Assembly: GCA_947471745.1 (NCBI GenBank)
Contig: CANJKZ010000820.1
Coordinates: 2,827,501-2,891,500 of the forward strand
Length of the DNA stretch: 64,000 nt
Source of the DNA: Closterium sp. Naga37s-1
Lineage: Eukaryota > Streptophyta > Zygnematophyceae > Desmidiales > Closteriaceae
Direction: 5' to 3'
Shown here: piece after piece, positions 19,862-31,759 of the stretch
Position numbering within the stretch: position 1 is the first letter of the stretch
Layout of the letters: every line of letters begins with the position of its first letter
The notes under the pieces: generated by a model
Told to the model about the DNA's origin: nothing
Database searches by the model: none
What the model saw: only the letters and a program-made list of their open reading frames with translations
Translations under genes and position numbers: made by a program

Positions 19862-22437
19862 TCAGGTCGGACCAGTGTAAGGAGAAGGAGCAGGCAGTGG
19901 GGAGGCGGGCTGTAACTGTGACTGAGACTGGACAGGCGGTAGACACTCTAAGGAAGGAGCAGGACCCGTAGAAGGCGGGAGACCAAGAACCTGCTGAAGG
20001 AGCGGAACGAAGTACGGCCGCGGCCGCGCAGCGCCTCCAGAACCAGCAGGGACAGCACCAGCACGCCCAGCGTCAGCTCCAACTCCAGCAGCACCTCCAG
20101 CAGCTCCAGTAGCGCCAACTCCAGCACCCGCAGGAGCACCGGCTCCAGCAGCACCTCCAGCTCCAACACCTCTAGCAGCTCCAGCTCCAGCAGAACCACC
20201 AGAAGCCCCGGCAGCTCCAGTAGTGCCAGCTCCAGTACCTCCAGCAGCACTTGCTCCAGCAGCACTGCCAGCTCCAGCACCTCCAGCAGCTCTTGCTCCA
20301 GCAGCACCACCAGGCCCAGCAGCTCCAGTGCTTCCAGTATGATCACCTCCGGGACCAGTGGCTCCAGAACCCCCAGCAGCTCCAGCAGCAGCAGGACCTC
20401 CAGCGCCCGTAGCACCACCAGCTCCAGCAGCACGGCTCCAGCGCTGAGCAAACCACTCGCGCAGCTGCTGTGGAGAGAGTGGCTCCCGTCGGGACGAAGC
20501 ACCCGAAGGACCTCCAAGCTCAGCACCTCCAGACTCCACACGCGCAGGCTCAGCACCCTCAGGCTCCACACCCCCAGACTCAGCAACCCCAGGCCCAGCA
20601 CCCCCAGGCTCAGCACCCCCAGGCTCAGCACCCCCAGACTCAGCACCCCCAGGCTCCGCACCCATAGCAGCACCAGAGTCAACAGCTACCTCGACAGGCT
20701 CGACTGCGTCTACCTGGGACACACCTGAGGGGGCAGGACCCTAAGGGGGGAGGGGGTCTACAGGGGGAGGACCTGGCGTGAGGAAGAGCGGCGGGGGGGG
20801 GAGGGGGGCAGTGCGGTAGGGGAAGAGACGGTAGTAAGGAACCGACTCGTCAAACGTGACGTCCTGAGAGGACAGAACACGGCGCGAGGTGGGGTGGTAA
20901 AAATGCCAACCAGGCGCGTCAGGGTAAAGCCAAGGAAGATGCAGGGAACAGCACGGGAGGACAGCTTGTCCGCAGACAAATCGCGGACAAAAGCCCGAGA
21001 TCCCCAGACACGGAATGTTGACACATCGCGAACCTTCCCCGTCCACCGCATAGCAGGTGTGGTCTCCGGCATGGAGACCCGGGGCTGGAGGTTGAGCTGA
21101 TGCGCAGCGTACTGAACCGCGAACGGCCACAGAAATGGGGAGCAGCCGCATGGATCATGGACGAGCGACGTCCATGACCATGCCAATGCGGCGCTCAGCA
21201 ATCCCATTTTGCTGTGGAGAGGCCGGAAGCGTGAACGTCTGACGGATGCCCTCCACACGACAGAAGGCCCTCAGAAGGTCGGAGGAAAACTCTCTACCTA
21301 TGTCGGAGTGCAGACGCAGAACAGGAGGGTCCGAGCCGAAACTCTCGCTGAGCTGGCGACGAGCTGCGCGGATCCAGTCGATCAGCACCTCAGTGACCTC
21401 ACCCTTGCGGCGCAGGGGGAAGACTGTGGTGTAACGCGAGTAGTCGTCAACGACCAGCAGAAAGTAGCGCTCGTGACCCTGTCCACAGACGCGGGCTGGG
21501 CCCCACACGTCCATGTGAAGAGTCTGCAGGGGAGCCTCCGTCGGAGGGAACTCGGAGGAGTGAGGAGCGGCGCGCTGCGGCCCCTCGACGCAAAGAACGC
21601 AGGTAGGGGCAGGCCCCGGGGGAAGGGGAGGGAGAGACCGGGGAAGACCAGTGACAAGGACACGGGAGGCCATGCCTCGGAGACGAGGCAGGGAGGGGTG
21701 ACCAAGGTGGTGGTGCCAGAGGAGAGTCTGGTGAGACAGGAGGTGACACGAGCAGGGGGCAGACTCAGGACCAGACCGGGACACTGCAGCAAACACCTGA
21801 CCTGACGCAGCGACCTGACCAGACTCAGCAACCGGAGGAGACATAGTAGTCAGTGTGTACAGGCTCGACCCAGGCTGCCGGGTGAACGTGGCCAGGTGTC
21901 GACCCGTCCGTGTACACGTACAGTGGGTCACCCGCTGACCTCCAGGAGTGAACTGGTCTACCCACACGTCCTGAAGGTCAGCCCCACTCGTCAAGTTTGT
22001 AGCGAACGAGGAGAGGTGAAGACCCGACAGTGAGCCAGACGGGACCGCCGGACATGGCAGAACCGTAGAGGGGTGCGCAAGGACTGGACCCCCAGAGGGG
22101 TCAGCCAGGGAGACTGCAACCGGCCGACTGAGCGGCGTGAGTGTGGTGGAGTCGCGAAAGAAGGAGCGGGAAGCTCCTGAGTCAAGCGTGAAGGTGTGCA
22201 AGGCCGCAGCAGGCGCAGTACCAGAGAGAGCAGACTCAATAGCACCTGGAGCAGTGGACTCACTAGCGCATAGAGCAGCAGCCTCACCGGCACCTGGAGC
22301 AGGAGACGCACCAGTACCTAGAGCAGCAGCCTCACCAGCACCTAGAGCAGCAGACTCTATACCTGGGTCAGGCGGCACACACAGGTAACGTGCACCCTCA
22401 GCACTAGTAGGCAATGCATACATGGCAGTGAGGATAG
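19862..22437 (-). pseudogene. Element C protease, integrase and repeat linker
   Basis: Minus strand. The protease block FTLDSGASRSFF is near 22190. The integrase HHCC domain is near 21590-21760, with HMDVWGP and SFGSDPPVLRLHSD blocks and the QQNGIAERR motif near 21200. The linker with GGAEPG repeats and a SPQQLREWFAQRWS module is near 20440-20480. The right edge at 22437 is the insertion point of element D. Confidence 0.8.
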
Positions 22438-22561
22438 TGTCAAACATTTATCATATAGCCTATTTAGGCTGTAGTGGGGTAGACACTATGGGGTACATTT
22501 TCCTAGGGTTTCATACTTGTACCCAGCTCATTTCCTAGGCAATCATTCCTGTTTCTTCACA
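22438..22561 (+). repeat. Element D 5' LTR
   Basis: 124-bp direct repeat with the TAGGCTGTAGTGGGGTAG core. Followed by TTGTATAGAGCGGG, a diverged form of the TGGTATCAGAGC primer site. Confidence 0.93.
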
Positions 22562-22659
22562 TTGTATAGAGCGGGTTCCCTAGTGGGACCGTTTCTTCCT
22601 AAGGGCCCACCATTTTTTTTTTTTCCTAACCTGCGCGAAGCGCGCTTCGCGCTCTGCCC

Positions 22660-22890
22660 TGCCCTACCATTTCGCGGCCCCTTGGCGGCCTGCCCTGCTC
22701 CTGAGGCCCGTCGCGGCCCCCCTTTGCGGCCCCTTCGCGGCCCCTACGTGGCCCCTTCGCTGACCCTTCGCGGCCCTATAGCGGCCCCTTTGCGGCCCCT
22801 TGGCGGCCCCTTCGCGGCCCCTTAGCGGCCCCTTCGCGGCCCCTTAGCGGCCCCTTCGCGGCCCCTTCGCGGCCCCGCCCCGTTGCCCGT
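22660..22890 (+). repeat. Element D leader GC-rich tandem array
   Basis: Degenerate repeats of GCGGCCCCTTAGCGGCCCCTTC (about 22 bp, two 11-mers). Same type as the leader of A (1376-1700) and K (63395-63650). Followed to 23260 by CTGCAGCAGCTGCCGTCGCG-like units of about 36 bp. Confidence 0.8.
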
Positions 22891-23329
22891 CGCGGCCCCG
22901 CCCTGTCGCCAGTCGCGGCCCCGCCCCGTCGCCACCCGAGCGTCGCCCCCGCTCGTCCCGACGCCCCTGCGGGACCCGCGCGGCGTCGCCCCTGCCCGCC
23001 GCGGCGCCCTGCCCTACCCCGCACCCGACCTTCGGACGGCCGCCCCTGCCCCGCCCTGCAGCAGCTGACGTCGCGGCCCTGCCCCGCCCTGCAGCAGCTG
23101 CCGTCGCGGCCCTGCCCCGCCATGCAGCAGCTGCCGTCGCGGCCCTGCCCCGCCTTGCAGCAGCGGTCGTCGCGGCCCGGCCCCGCCCTGCAGCGGCTGC
23201 CGCGGAGCTCCCTGCCGCGGTCGCGGCCCCGCCCTTCAGCAGCTGCCGCGGAGCCCTCGCCCTGCAGTGGTAGCGGCCCCGCTGTTGCCGCCGTCGTGCG
23301 CCTGCCCTTCTCGCCTATGGTGAGCACTG

Positions 23330-24480
23330 CCCTGCCCGCACTGCTATTGCTGCTACTGCTATTACTGCTGCTCCTGCTGCTACTGCTCTTTCTACTGCTA
23401 CTGCTGCTCTTGGCGTGGCCAGATGCAGCTCCAGCGCCGTCCGTGTGAGTCCCTCACGCCCCAGCAGCTTCGTGAGTGGTACGCTAGTTGGGGTTGTAGG
23501 GGTGGCCGCGCTGCTACTGCTGCTACTGCGGCTACTACTGCTACTGCTGCTACTGCGGCTACTACTGCTACTGCTGCTCCTGCCGGTGGCCAGATGCAGC
23601 TCCAGCGACGTCCGCCTGAGTCCCTCACGCCCCAGCAGCTTCGTGAGTGGTACGCTGGTTGGGGTTGTCGGGGTGGCCGTAGTGGGAGTCGTCCTGGAGT
23701 GAGTAGTTTGGGAGCTTCTTGTAGTGGCCAGGTGCAGCTGCAGCGTCGTCCGCGCGAGACCCTTTTGCCCAAGCAGCTTTGTGAGTGGTACGCTCAGAGT
23801 AGAGGGTCACGGAGTACTGCTCGCTGCCCGTACGTCATTCGCACAGGTGTCCGGACTGGTCAGACTTGCGGGATGGTTAGTCACACAGAGTCCCGCTGCT
23901 TCGCCCGTCTGAGCGACGCTTGGCGTACAGAGTTTGGCGACGATGCTGAGCTCCCCTCCTGGCTGGAGCTGCTTAGGCAGAAGGTAGATATCTTTGCTCT
24001 TGACTATGATGCTATCCTCACTGCCATGTATGCATTGTCTACTAGTGCTGAGGGTGCCTGTCACCTGTGTGTGCCGCCTGACCCCGGTATCCAGTCTGCT
24101 GCTCTAGGTACTGGTGAGGCTGCTGCTCTAGATGCTGGTGCGTCTCCTGCTCCAGGTGCCGGTGAGGCTGCTGCTCTAGGTGCTCGTGCGTCTCCTGCTC
24201 CAGGTGTCGGTGAGGCTGCTGCTCTAGGCGCTAGTGAGTCTACTGCTCCAGGTGCTGGTGAGTCTGCTCTCTCTGGTGCTGCGCCTGCTGCGGTCTTACA
24301 CAACTTCACTCTTGACTCAGGGGCTTCCCGCTCCTTCTTTCGCGACTGCACCACATTCACGCCGCTTAGTCGGCCGGTTGCAGTCTCCCTGGCAGACCCC
24401 TCTGGTGGTCCTGTCCTTGCCCACTACTCCACTGTCCTACCGTGTCCGGCGGCCCTTTCTGGCTCCCTATGAGGGCTTTA
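23330..24480 (+). pseudogene. Element D gag and protease region
   Basis: A CTG/CTA trinucleotide-rich stretch (23340-23590) surrounds tandem QLQRRP..LTPQQLREWYA modules (near 23423, 23593 and 23733). The zinc-knuckle-like cluster follows (C near 23827, then CG and H...RCF to about 23905), then FALDYDAILTAMYAL and the protease DSGASRSFF near 24315. Confidence 0.8.
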
Positions 24481-24496
24481 CCTCCCCTCGTTCTCT

Positions 24497-25280
24497 ATGA
24501 ACTTGGTGAGTGGTGCTGACCTACAGGATGGGGGGGTTGACCAGTTCACTCCTGCGAGTCAGCGAGTGACCCACTGTACGTGTGCTCGGACGGGCCGACA
24601 CTTGGCCACGTTTACCCGTCAGCCGGGGTCGAGCCTGTACACACTGACTACCGAGTTTCCTCCGGTTGCTGAGTCTGCTCAGGTAGCTGCGTCGGGTCAG
24701 GTGTTTGCTGCAGCGTCACGATCTGGTCTTGAGTCTGCCCCCTGCTCGTGTCGCATACTGTCTCACCAGACTCTCCTCTGGCACCACCGCCTTGGTCACC
24801 CCTCCCTGCCTCGTCTCCGAGGCATGGCCTTCTGTGTCCTTGTCTCTGGTCTCCCCAGGTCCCTCCCTCCCCTTCCTCCGGGGCCTGCCCCTACCTGTGT
24901 TCCCTGCGTCGAGGGCCGGCAGCGCGCCGCTCCTCACTCCTCCGAGTTTCCTCCGACAGAGGCTCCGCTGCAGACTCTCCACATGGACGTGTGGGGCCCA
25001 GCCCGCGTCCGTGGACAGGGTCACGAGCGTTACTTCCTGCTGGTCGTTGACGACTACTCGCGTTACACCTCAGTCTTCCCCTTGCGCCGCAAGGGTGAGG
25101 TCACTGAGGTGCTGATCGACTGGATCAGCGCTGCCCGTCTCCAGCTCAGAGAGAGTTTCGGCTCAGACTTTCCTGTTTTGCGTCTGCACTCAGACAGAGG
25201 TGGAGAGTTTTCCTCCAACCTTCTGCGAGCCTTCTGTCGTGCGGAGGGCATCCGCCAGACGTTCACGCTTCCGGCCTCTC
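24497..25280 (+). pseudogene. Element D integrase, left part
   Basis: HHCC-type residues (HQTLLWHHRLGHPSLP, CVPCVEG) near 24760-24920, HMDVWGPARVRG near 24980, and LHSDRGGEFSS near 25190. The right edge is the CTCTC target of the solo LTR, and integrase homology resumes at 26108. Confidence 0.85.
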
Positions 25281-26102
25281 TGTTATAGTCACAGTAGGCT
25301 CCAATGTGCCTAAAACGAAAGATAGAGTGCACAGTCGGATTTCTGCACAGCGGCTTCAAACGTTCATAGCGTTCTGGTCACAGCTTCAAATGACTTGATT
25401 CAACTTGGATCTAGAGCGTCTTATTGTCGCCTACAATAGCAATTTAGATCGCACGATTTCACCAAGTATTGACGATACAGCGTCAGTTTGAACGAACGGC
25501 ACTATGGCAGCCACTATAGTCTTAGAACACAAGATAGGAAGATTTAGGAAGACTTACGAGTTGGGAATGACTCCCAGCTCCTACAAACCCCAAGAGCCGA
25601 GGTACAGTGATGTGGAACAGTGTCGCACTGTCCCCAACCACGAAGGGTCTCGAAACTACCCTTCACTAGGGCCTACACCAACTGAAATGTTACACTACAC
25701 AAAGTAATGTAACTATCTTCAATCTCTTGAGGTGTACCCTTTTGGCGAGCTTCGCGATCACTTGAATGTTGATACCAGGGGCTCGGGTTCTTCATCACAA
25801 ACTCATCCTTGAGTTCTTGATGGGTCTGCTGCACACACCTGCGACACGCCGAACGTTCGACAAGCGACAAAATAGAAACCGCGCACGACAAAATAGAAAC
25901 CACGCGGGACAACCACGTTACACGCGACTAGCGATAATTCGCTATTGACTTGACACACACACTCGACATCATGACCCATCATTCACACACTATTATAAGC
26001 ATGAAATATATATTTATTTCATGCACTCATTCCATTCCATGCACACACGCATGCACGCACACGGACAACAAGCCGAGTGCAAACCGTAGGGTTGCACCAA
26101 CA
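25281..26102 (+). mobile_element. Solo LTR (822 bp) of an unidentified LTR retrotransposon
   Basis: A single 822-bp block begins TGTTATAGTC and ends CACCAACA. It is bracketed by the perfect 5-bp duplication CTCTC (25276-25280 and 26103-26107), inside element D's integrase. TG...CA ends plus a 5-bp duplication, with no internal region, is the mark of LTR-LTR recombination. It has no similarity by eye to any other LTR here and is AT-richer than its host element. Contains a perfect hairpin at 25999-26024. Strand is not determinable from the ends alone; plus is a default. Confidence 0.8.
25999..26024. other. Perfect inverted repeat in the solo LTR
   Basis: GCATGAAATA and its exact complement TATTTCATGC are separated by 6 nt (TATATT). 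AT-rich, 10-bp stem, just right of TATTATAAGC, which could be a TATA region. Confidence 0.8.
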
Positions 26103-26107
26103 CTCTC

Positions 26108-29100
26108 CACAGCAAAATGGGATTGCTGAGCGCCGCATTGGCATGGTCATGGACGTCGCTCCTACGTCCATGATCCATGCGGCTGCTCCCCATTTTCTGT
26201 GGCCGTTCGCGGTTCAGTACGCGGCGGGGAAGGTTGGCGATGCGTCTGCGTTTCGTGTCTGGGGATCTCGAGCTTTCGTCCGAGACTTGTCTGCGGACAA
26301 GCTGTCCCCCCGTGCTGTTCCCTATGTCTTCCTTGGCTTCCCCCCTGACGCGCCTGGTTGGCAGTTTTACCACCCCACCTCGCGCCGTGTTCAGTCCTCT
26401 CAGGACGTCACGTTTGACGAGTCGGTTCCTTACTACCGTTTCTTCCCCTACCGCGCTGCTCCCCTCCCCCCCCCGCCGCTCTTCCTCGCGCCAGGTACCC
26501 CCCCGGTAGACCCCCTCCCCCCTCAGGGTCCTACCCCCTCAGGTGTGTCCCAAGTAGATGCAGTCGAGACTGTCGAGGTAGCTGTTGACTCTGGTGCTGC
26601 TGGGGGTGCTGAGCCTGCGGGTGCCGGGTCTGAGGGTGCTGAGCCTGTGCGTGCGGAGCCTGGGGGTGCTGGGTCTGGGGGTGCTGAGACTGGGGGTGCT
26701 AGGTCTGGGGGTGCTGAGCCTGGGGTTGCTGAGTCTGGGGGTGCGGAGCCTGAGGGTGCTGGGCCTGCTCGTGTGGAGTCTGGCGGTGCTGGGCCTGGAG
26801 GTCCTTCGGGTGCTTCGTCCCGGCGGGAGGTACTCTCTCCACAGCAGCTGCGCGAGTGGTTTGCTCGGCACTGGAGCCGTGCTGCTGGAGCTGGTGGTGC
26901 TGCCAGCGCTGGAGGTTCTGCTACTGCTGGAGGTCCTGCTGCTGCTGGGGCTGCTGGGAGTTCTGGACCCACGGGTCCTGGAGGTGCTCGTACTGGAGGT
27001 ACAAGAGCTGTCGGGCCTGGTGGTGCTATAGGTGCTGGAGCAGTTGGAGGTGCTGGAGCTAGCGGTGCTGCTGGAGTAGGTGCTGCTAGAGTAGGTGTTG
27101 CTGGAGGTACTGGAGCTGGAGCTGCTGCGTCTTCTGGTGGTCCTGCTGGAGCTGGAGCTGCTGGGGGTACTGCAGCTGGTGGTGCTGCTGGAGCTGGTGG
27201 TGCTGCTGGAGGTGGAGCTGACGCTGGGGGTGCTGGTGCTGTCCCTGCTGGTTCTGGAGGTGCTACAGGCCACGGCCGTCCTTCGTTCCGCTCCTTGAGC
27301 AGGTTCTTGGTCTCCCGCCTTCTACTGGTCCTGCTCCTTCCTTAGAGTGTCCACCGCCTGTCCAGTCCGAGTCACAGTTACAGCTGGCCTCCCCACTGCC
27401 TGCTCCTTCTCCTTACACTGGTCCTACTGGAGGTCTTGCTGAGCGTCGTGAGCCTGAGTCTTGTCCTGCGTTGCCTGTTCGTGCTGCTCGCACTGGTCGT
27501 CGTGTTCCGCGTCAGCGTCCTCCTGCGGTCCTAGGCACGCACCAGATAGCACTGCGTCCTTCCACTGCTCCACAGCGTGTCCCTTTGCCGTCTCCTCCGG
27601 CGTCCTCTCTTCCTGCTCTTACTGACCCGGAGTCTGACTCCCTTCGTGCTGCCAGTCCTACTGTCACACGTCTCCTGGCCACTGTTGTCACTGACCCTTC
27701 CTTTGAGTCCACTGCTGCGTCTGCCTTAGTTGCTGAGCTTGTCGACTTTGCTGCTCACTGTCGTCTCAACTACGCCGCTAGTCTTGTTGCTGAGTCTGAG
27801 TCTGTCTGTCCTCCGTCCGTCGGGGGTGAGTGTGCTCTTAGCACGGACGTCCTTGAGGACAGGCAGGAGGAGTTCCAGTGTTTTGCTGCTGCTTTACCCC
27901 ATCTCGTGTCCATGCTGCTTGCCCCTGAGGGAGACCCGGATGCACCATACATCCCGACCCCGCGCTCTTACGCAGAGGCGATAGAGGGTCCCTACTCCTC
28001 TCAGTGGCAGTCAGCCATGGACGCAGAGATGGCTTCCTGGAAGTCCACAGGCACCTACGTCGACGAGGTTCCCCCACCAAGGGCGAACATCGTCAGTGGC
28101 ATGTGGATTTTCAGGGTGAAGCGGCCGCCGGGTTCTCCGCCTGTCTTCAAGGCGCGTTACGTGGCTCGAGGCTTCAGTCAGTGGCAGGGAGTAGACTACT
28201 TTCAGACCTTCTCCCCCACCCCGAAGATGACCACTCTTCGGGTTCTGCTGCACATCGCTGCTCAGCGTGACTACGAGCTTCACTCTCTTGACTTCAGCAC
28301 TGCTTTCCTACAGGGCAGTCTGCACGAGGAGATCTGGATGCGCCGCCCACCTGGCTTCACTGGGTCGTTTCCTCCTGGTACCCAGTGGAGCCTCCGGCGG
28401 CCAGTCTACGGTCTCTGTCAGGCGCCCCATGAGTGGCACGACACACTAAGGACTACGCTTGCGGCCCTTGGGTTTGCTCCTTCTACTGCTGACCCGTCGC
28501 TGTTTCTACGCACCGACACCTCTCTGCCGCCGTTCTACATCCTCGTGTACGTCGACGACTTGGTCTTTGCTACTGCTGACACTGTTGGACTCGCCCACGT
28601 GAAGTCGGAGCTGCAGAAGAGACACACGTGCACATACCTGGGTGAACTGCGCAGCTATCTTGACTTGCAGATCACCCGGGACAAAGCACGACGCACCATT
28701 ACCTTGACTCAGTCACACATGGTGCAGCAGGTCCTTCAGCGCTTCAACTTCACGTACTCCTCGCCTCAGGCCACTCCTCTGCCTTCGGATGAGTCCGTAG
28801 AGCCGAGTGGCCCGTACCTAGAGCTTGTTGGCTGCCTCATGTACCTGATGACCTGCACTCGACCTGACGTGGCATACTCTCTTAGCATCTTGGCACGCTA
28901 TGTTGCTCCTGGGAGGCACCGACCAGAGCACATGGCTGCAGCGAAGAGGGTGTTGGGCTACTTGTGCAGTACGTCGGGCATGGGGCTTGTGCTTGGAGGG
29001 CGGAGTCCAGTGGTCCTCACTGGTCACGCAGACGCGTCTTGGGTTGACGACTTGGCTACGCAGCGGTCGTCACAGGGTTACACGTTCAGCCTTGGTTCCG

Positions 29101-29136
29101 ACTCTGTTTCGTGGCGGTCTACCCGCTCGTCTTCTG
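26108..29136 (+). pseudogene. Element D integrase right part, linker and reverse transcriptase
   Basis: QQNGIAERR at about 26113 is followed by the integrase C-terminal segments WGSRAFVRDL and GWQFYHPTSRRV. Then come the GGAEPG-type linker (26590-26800), a SPQQLREWFARHWS module (about 26835-26880), Gly-Ala repeats to 27260 and RT from about 27950, with YVDDLVFATAD near 28545. High similarity to A. The right edge is the insertion site of element L. Confidence 0.85.
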
Positions 29137-30477
29137 TGTCAGAATGTTATAGTTGTCTAGCCTGCAGTGGGGTACTCTATAGTGAGTACAGCCCAATTAG
29201 GGTTTGCTATATGTATCCAACTGCTTGCTAGTGAACACCCTCCTTTCTTCATTCTTACTTTCTACTGCTGGTTCTGACATGCTATCAGAGCAGGTCGATC
29301 CCCTTGGGTCGATCCTGTGGGTGGGCCCACCACCTCACTGCTTCCGCTGCTACTGCTACTCTGTGTGTTGCACGCCCCGTGGCGTGCGACGGATTTTTCA
29401 TCCCGCCGCGCGCTCGGAGCGTGCGGCGGTTTTCTGCCCGCCGTGCGCCCCGAGGCGCGCGGCGGTTTCTGCCCGCCGTGCGCCCCGAGGCGCGCGGCGG
29501 TTTTCTGCCCGGCGTGTGCCCCGAGGCGCGCGGCGGCTTTCTGCCCCGTCACTCCGCGCGTCGCTCTCGGGAGGCGCTGCGACGGGCGACGGGGACCCGC
29601 GCGTCGCCCCCCGTCGCCCGTCGCGGCCTGCGCGACCTGCGTAGGGCCCGCGCGCGGCCCGTACAGCCTGCGCGCGGCCCGTACGGGCTGCGCCAGGCCC
29701 GCGCGCGGCCCGTACGGGCTGCGCCAGGCCCGCGCGCGGCCTGTACGGGCAGCGCCAGGCCCGCGCGCGGCCCGTACGGACTGCGCCAGGCCAGGGCGCG
29801 CCTCGGGCCGCCCGCACGCGGTTCGTACGGGCTGCGTCAGGCCAGTGCTGCAGCTCCCGCTGAGGGGGGTGGGTGTGTGGGAGCCGAAGGAGTGGTACTA
29901 GGGGGGTGACGTGCAAGTGGAGTTAGGAGTGAAGCAGTGGGTGTGTGGGGGGTGTGTGGGACAGTTGGAGGAGGTTGAGCGGAGGCTGCTGTCTTGTCGT
30001 CCGCAGCACCTGTAGTCCGGGGCGCACTGTCCTGGTAGCCCAGAGAGTCTGCTGTGCCTGTCGCCCGAGGGTCCGTTGCTCCTGTAGCTCCTCGTAGCCC
30101 GTGAGCCAGGTACTCCAGTAGTCCGGGGCGCACTGTCCCGGTAGCCACTGTGCCAGCAGCTCCTGTTGCCCGTGTGTCTGCAACTTCAGCCGCCGTCTCT
30201 CATCTTCTCTCCTCTCACAGTCCCTCCTCCTCCTCACTTGCCCGCTGTGACTACCACTAGCTTTGCTTATAATTGTGAACTATTACTATACTTGCTTATT
30301 GTGCTGATTACACCCCACTTTGGCTATGGGGGTGTGTCAGAATGTTATAATTGTCTAGCCTGCAGTGGGGTACTCTATAGTGAGTACAGCCCAATTAGGG
30401 TTTGCTATATGTATCCAACTGCTTGCTAGTGAACACCCTCCTTTCTTCATTCTTACTTTCTACTGCTAGTTCTGACA
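29137..30477 (+). mobile_element. Element L: small non-autonomous copia-type LTR element (1341 bp)
   Basis: LTRs of 143 bp (29137-29279 and 30335-30477) start TGTCAGAATG and end TTCTGACA. They differ at about two sites (1.4%). Duplication TTCTG at 29132-29136 and 30478-30482. The interior has a primer site (TGCTATCAGAGC, 29280), GC-rich minisatellites (29395-29840), a non-coding right half and the polypurine tract GGCTATGGGGGTG. No gag or pol homology is visible, so it needs another element's proteins. The LTR shares the TAGCCTGCAGTGGGGTA core with the big copia family. Confidence 0.92.
29395..29840 (+). repeat. Minisatellites inside element L
   Basis: 29400-29560: about 3-4 copies of a 37-38-bp unit around GCGCGGCGGTTTTCTGCCCG. 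29640-29840: about 6-7 copies of a 31-bp unit around GCGCGCGGCCCGTACGGGCT. The second unit contains the palindrome CCCGTACGGG. Confidence 0.75.
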
Positions 30478-30482
30478 TTCTG

Positions 30483-30900
30483 TTCTCAGCTCCAGCTGTG
30501 ATGCTGAGATCTACGCAGGGGCCATGGCTGCACAAGAGTTACGCTGGCTCACCTACCTGCCGACTGACCTTGGAGAGCCACCTCGTTCTCCTCCAGTTCT
30601 GTACGTAGACAACAAGGCCATGCTGGCCTTGTGTCGGGAGCACAGACTGGAGCACAGAACGAAGCACATTGCTCTTCGCTACTTCCTTGCTCGTGAGCTG
30701 CAGCAGCGTGGTCAGCTGCGCCTTGCTTACGTGGCCTCTCGGGCGAACACTGCTGATATCTTCACCAAGGCATTTCAGCCTTGTGATCATCAGCGCTTCT
30801 TGTACTATGTTAGGTCTTGTACCTACCTGGCCTCACTTGCTTACCTCTTGATGTTGCTGTGTACTGTGATCTATATATACCTCCACTTGCTTGTTCACCT
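30483..30900 (+). pseudogene. Element D RNase H, right part
   Basis: After the L insertion the RNase H homology resumes (AAQELRWLTYL, LYVDNKAMLALCREHR, SRANTADIFTKAFQPCDHQRF). Followed by the family 3' sequence and the polypurine tract before the LTR at 31056. Confidence 0.85.
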
Positions 30901-31055
30901 TTATATATAATCCTGCATGTGAACTGGCCTTGTGGCCTTTGAACCTGTGCTCGGAATGTGTGGTGACGTTGTGATCCACCCTGAGCTTGCTTTGCTTTGC
31001 TTTGCTTGACTGGTCTTGAGACCCCTTGTTCTCCCCCACTTTGCCTATGGGGGTG

Positions 31056-31179
31056 TGTCAAACATTAATCATATAGCCTATCTAGGCTGTAGTGGGGTAG
31101 ACACTAAGGGGTACAGTTTCCTAGGGTTTCATACTTGTACCCAGCTCATTTCCTAGTCAATCATTCCTGTTTCTTCACA
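31056..31179 (+). repeat. Element D 3' LTR
   Basis: 124 bp, about 96% like 22438-22561. Followed by the duplication GATAG. Confidence 0.93.
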
Positions 31180-31740
31180 GATAGCATCATAGTCAAGAGC
31201 AAAGATATTTACCCTCTGCCTAAGCAGCTCCAGCCAGGAGGGGAGCTCAGAGTCGTCGCCAAACTCTGTACGCCAGGCGTCGCTCAGACAGGAGAAGCAG
31301 CGGGACTCTGTGTGACCAATCGTCCCGCAACGCTGACCAGCCCGAGCACCTGTGCGAATGACGTACGAGCAACGAGCAGTACTCCGTGACCCTCTACTCT
31401 GAGCGTACCACTCACGAAGCTGCTGGGGCGAAAGGATCTCGCGCGGACGCCGCTGCTGCTGCACCTGGCCACTACAAGAAGTTCCCGAACGACCCGCTCC
31501 AGGGCGACTCCCACCACGGCCACCCCTACAACCCCAACTAGCGTACCACTCACGAAGCTGCTGGGGCGGAAGAGTCTCGCGCGAACGCGGCTGCAGCTGC
31601 AGCTGGCCTCTGCCAGAAGCTCCCGAACGACCCGCTCCAGGGCGACTCCCACTACGGTCACCCCTACAACCCCAACTAGCGTACCACTCACGAAGCTGCT
31701 GGGGCGTGAGGGACTCACGCGGTCGTCGCTGGAGCTGCAT
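31180..31740 (-). pseudogene. Element C gag (N-terminal side, right of D)
   Basis: Minus strand. Three tandem copies of a 47-residue module, each with PQQLREWYA, followed by CSYVIRTG...CGTIGHTESRCF, a zinc-knuckle-like cluster with a widened first spacing. It ends with FALDYDAI, whose continuation LTAMYALPT is on the other side of element D at 22437. That is the clearest sign that D split C. Confidence 0.85.
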
Positions 31741-31759
31741 CTGGCCACCGCCAGTAGCA

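Larger units (their letters stand above)
22438..31179 (+). mobile_element. Element D: Ty1/copia nested in C, itself carrying a solo LTR and element L
   Basis: LTRs of 124 bp (22438-22561 and 31056-31179) start TGTCAAACAT and end TTCTTCACA, differing at about five sites (4%). Duplication GATAG at 22433-22437 and 31180-31184. Parts: primer site from 22562, GC-rich leader (22660-23310), gag (about 23330-24290), protease, integrase (to 25280, resuming 26108), repeat linker, RT (27900-29130), RNase H (split by L; rest at 30483-30850), polypurine tract. Two later insertions break it (25281-26102 and 29137-30477), besides a few other breaks. Confidence 0.95.

Noticed and set aside
29137-30477. Duplicated LTRs of element D
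   Set aside because: The repeats have their own ends, length (143 bp) and target duplication TTCTG, so they bound a separate nested element.
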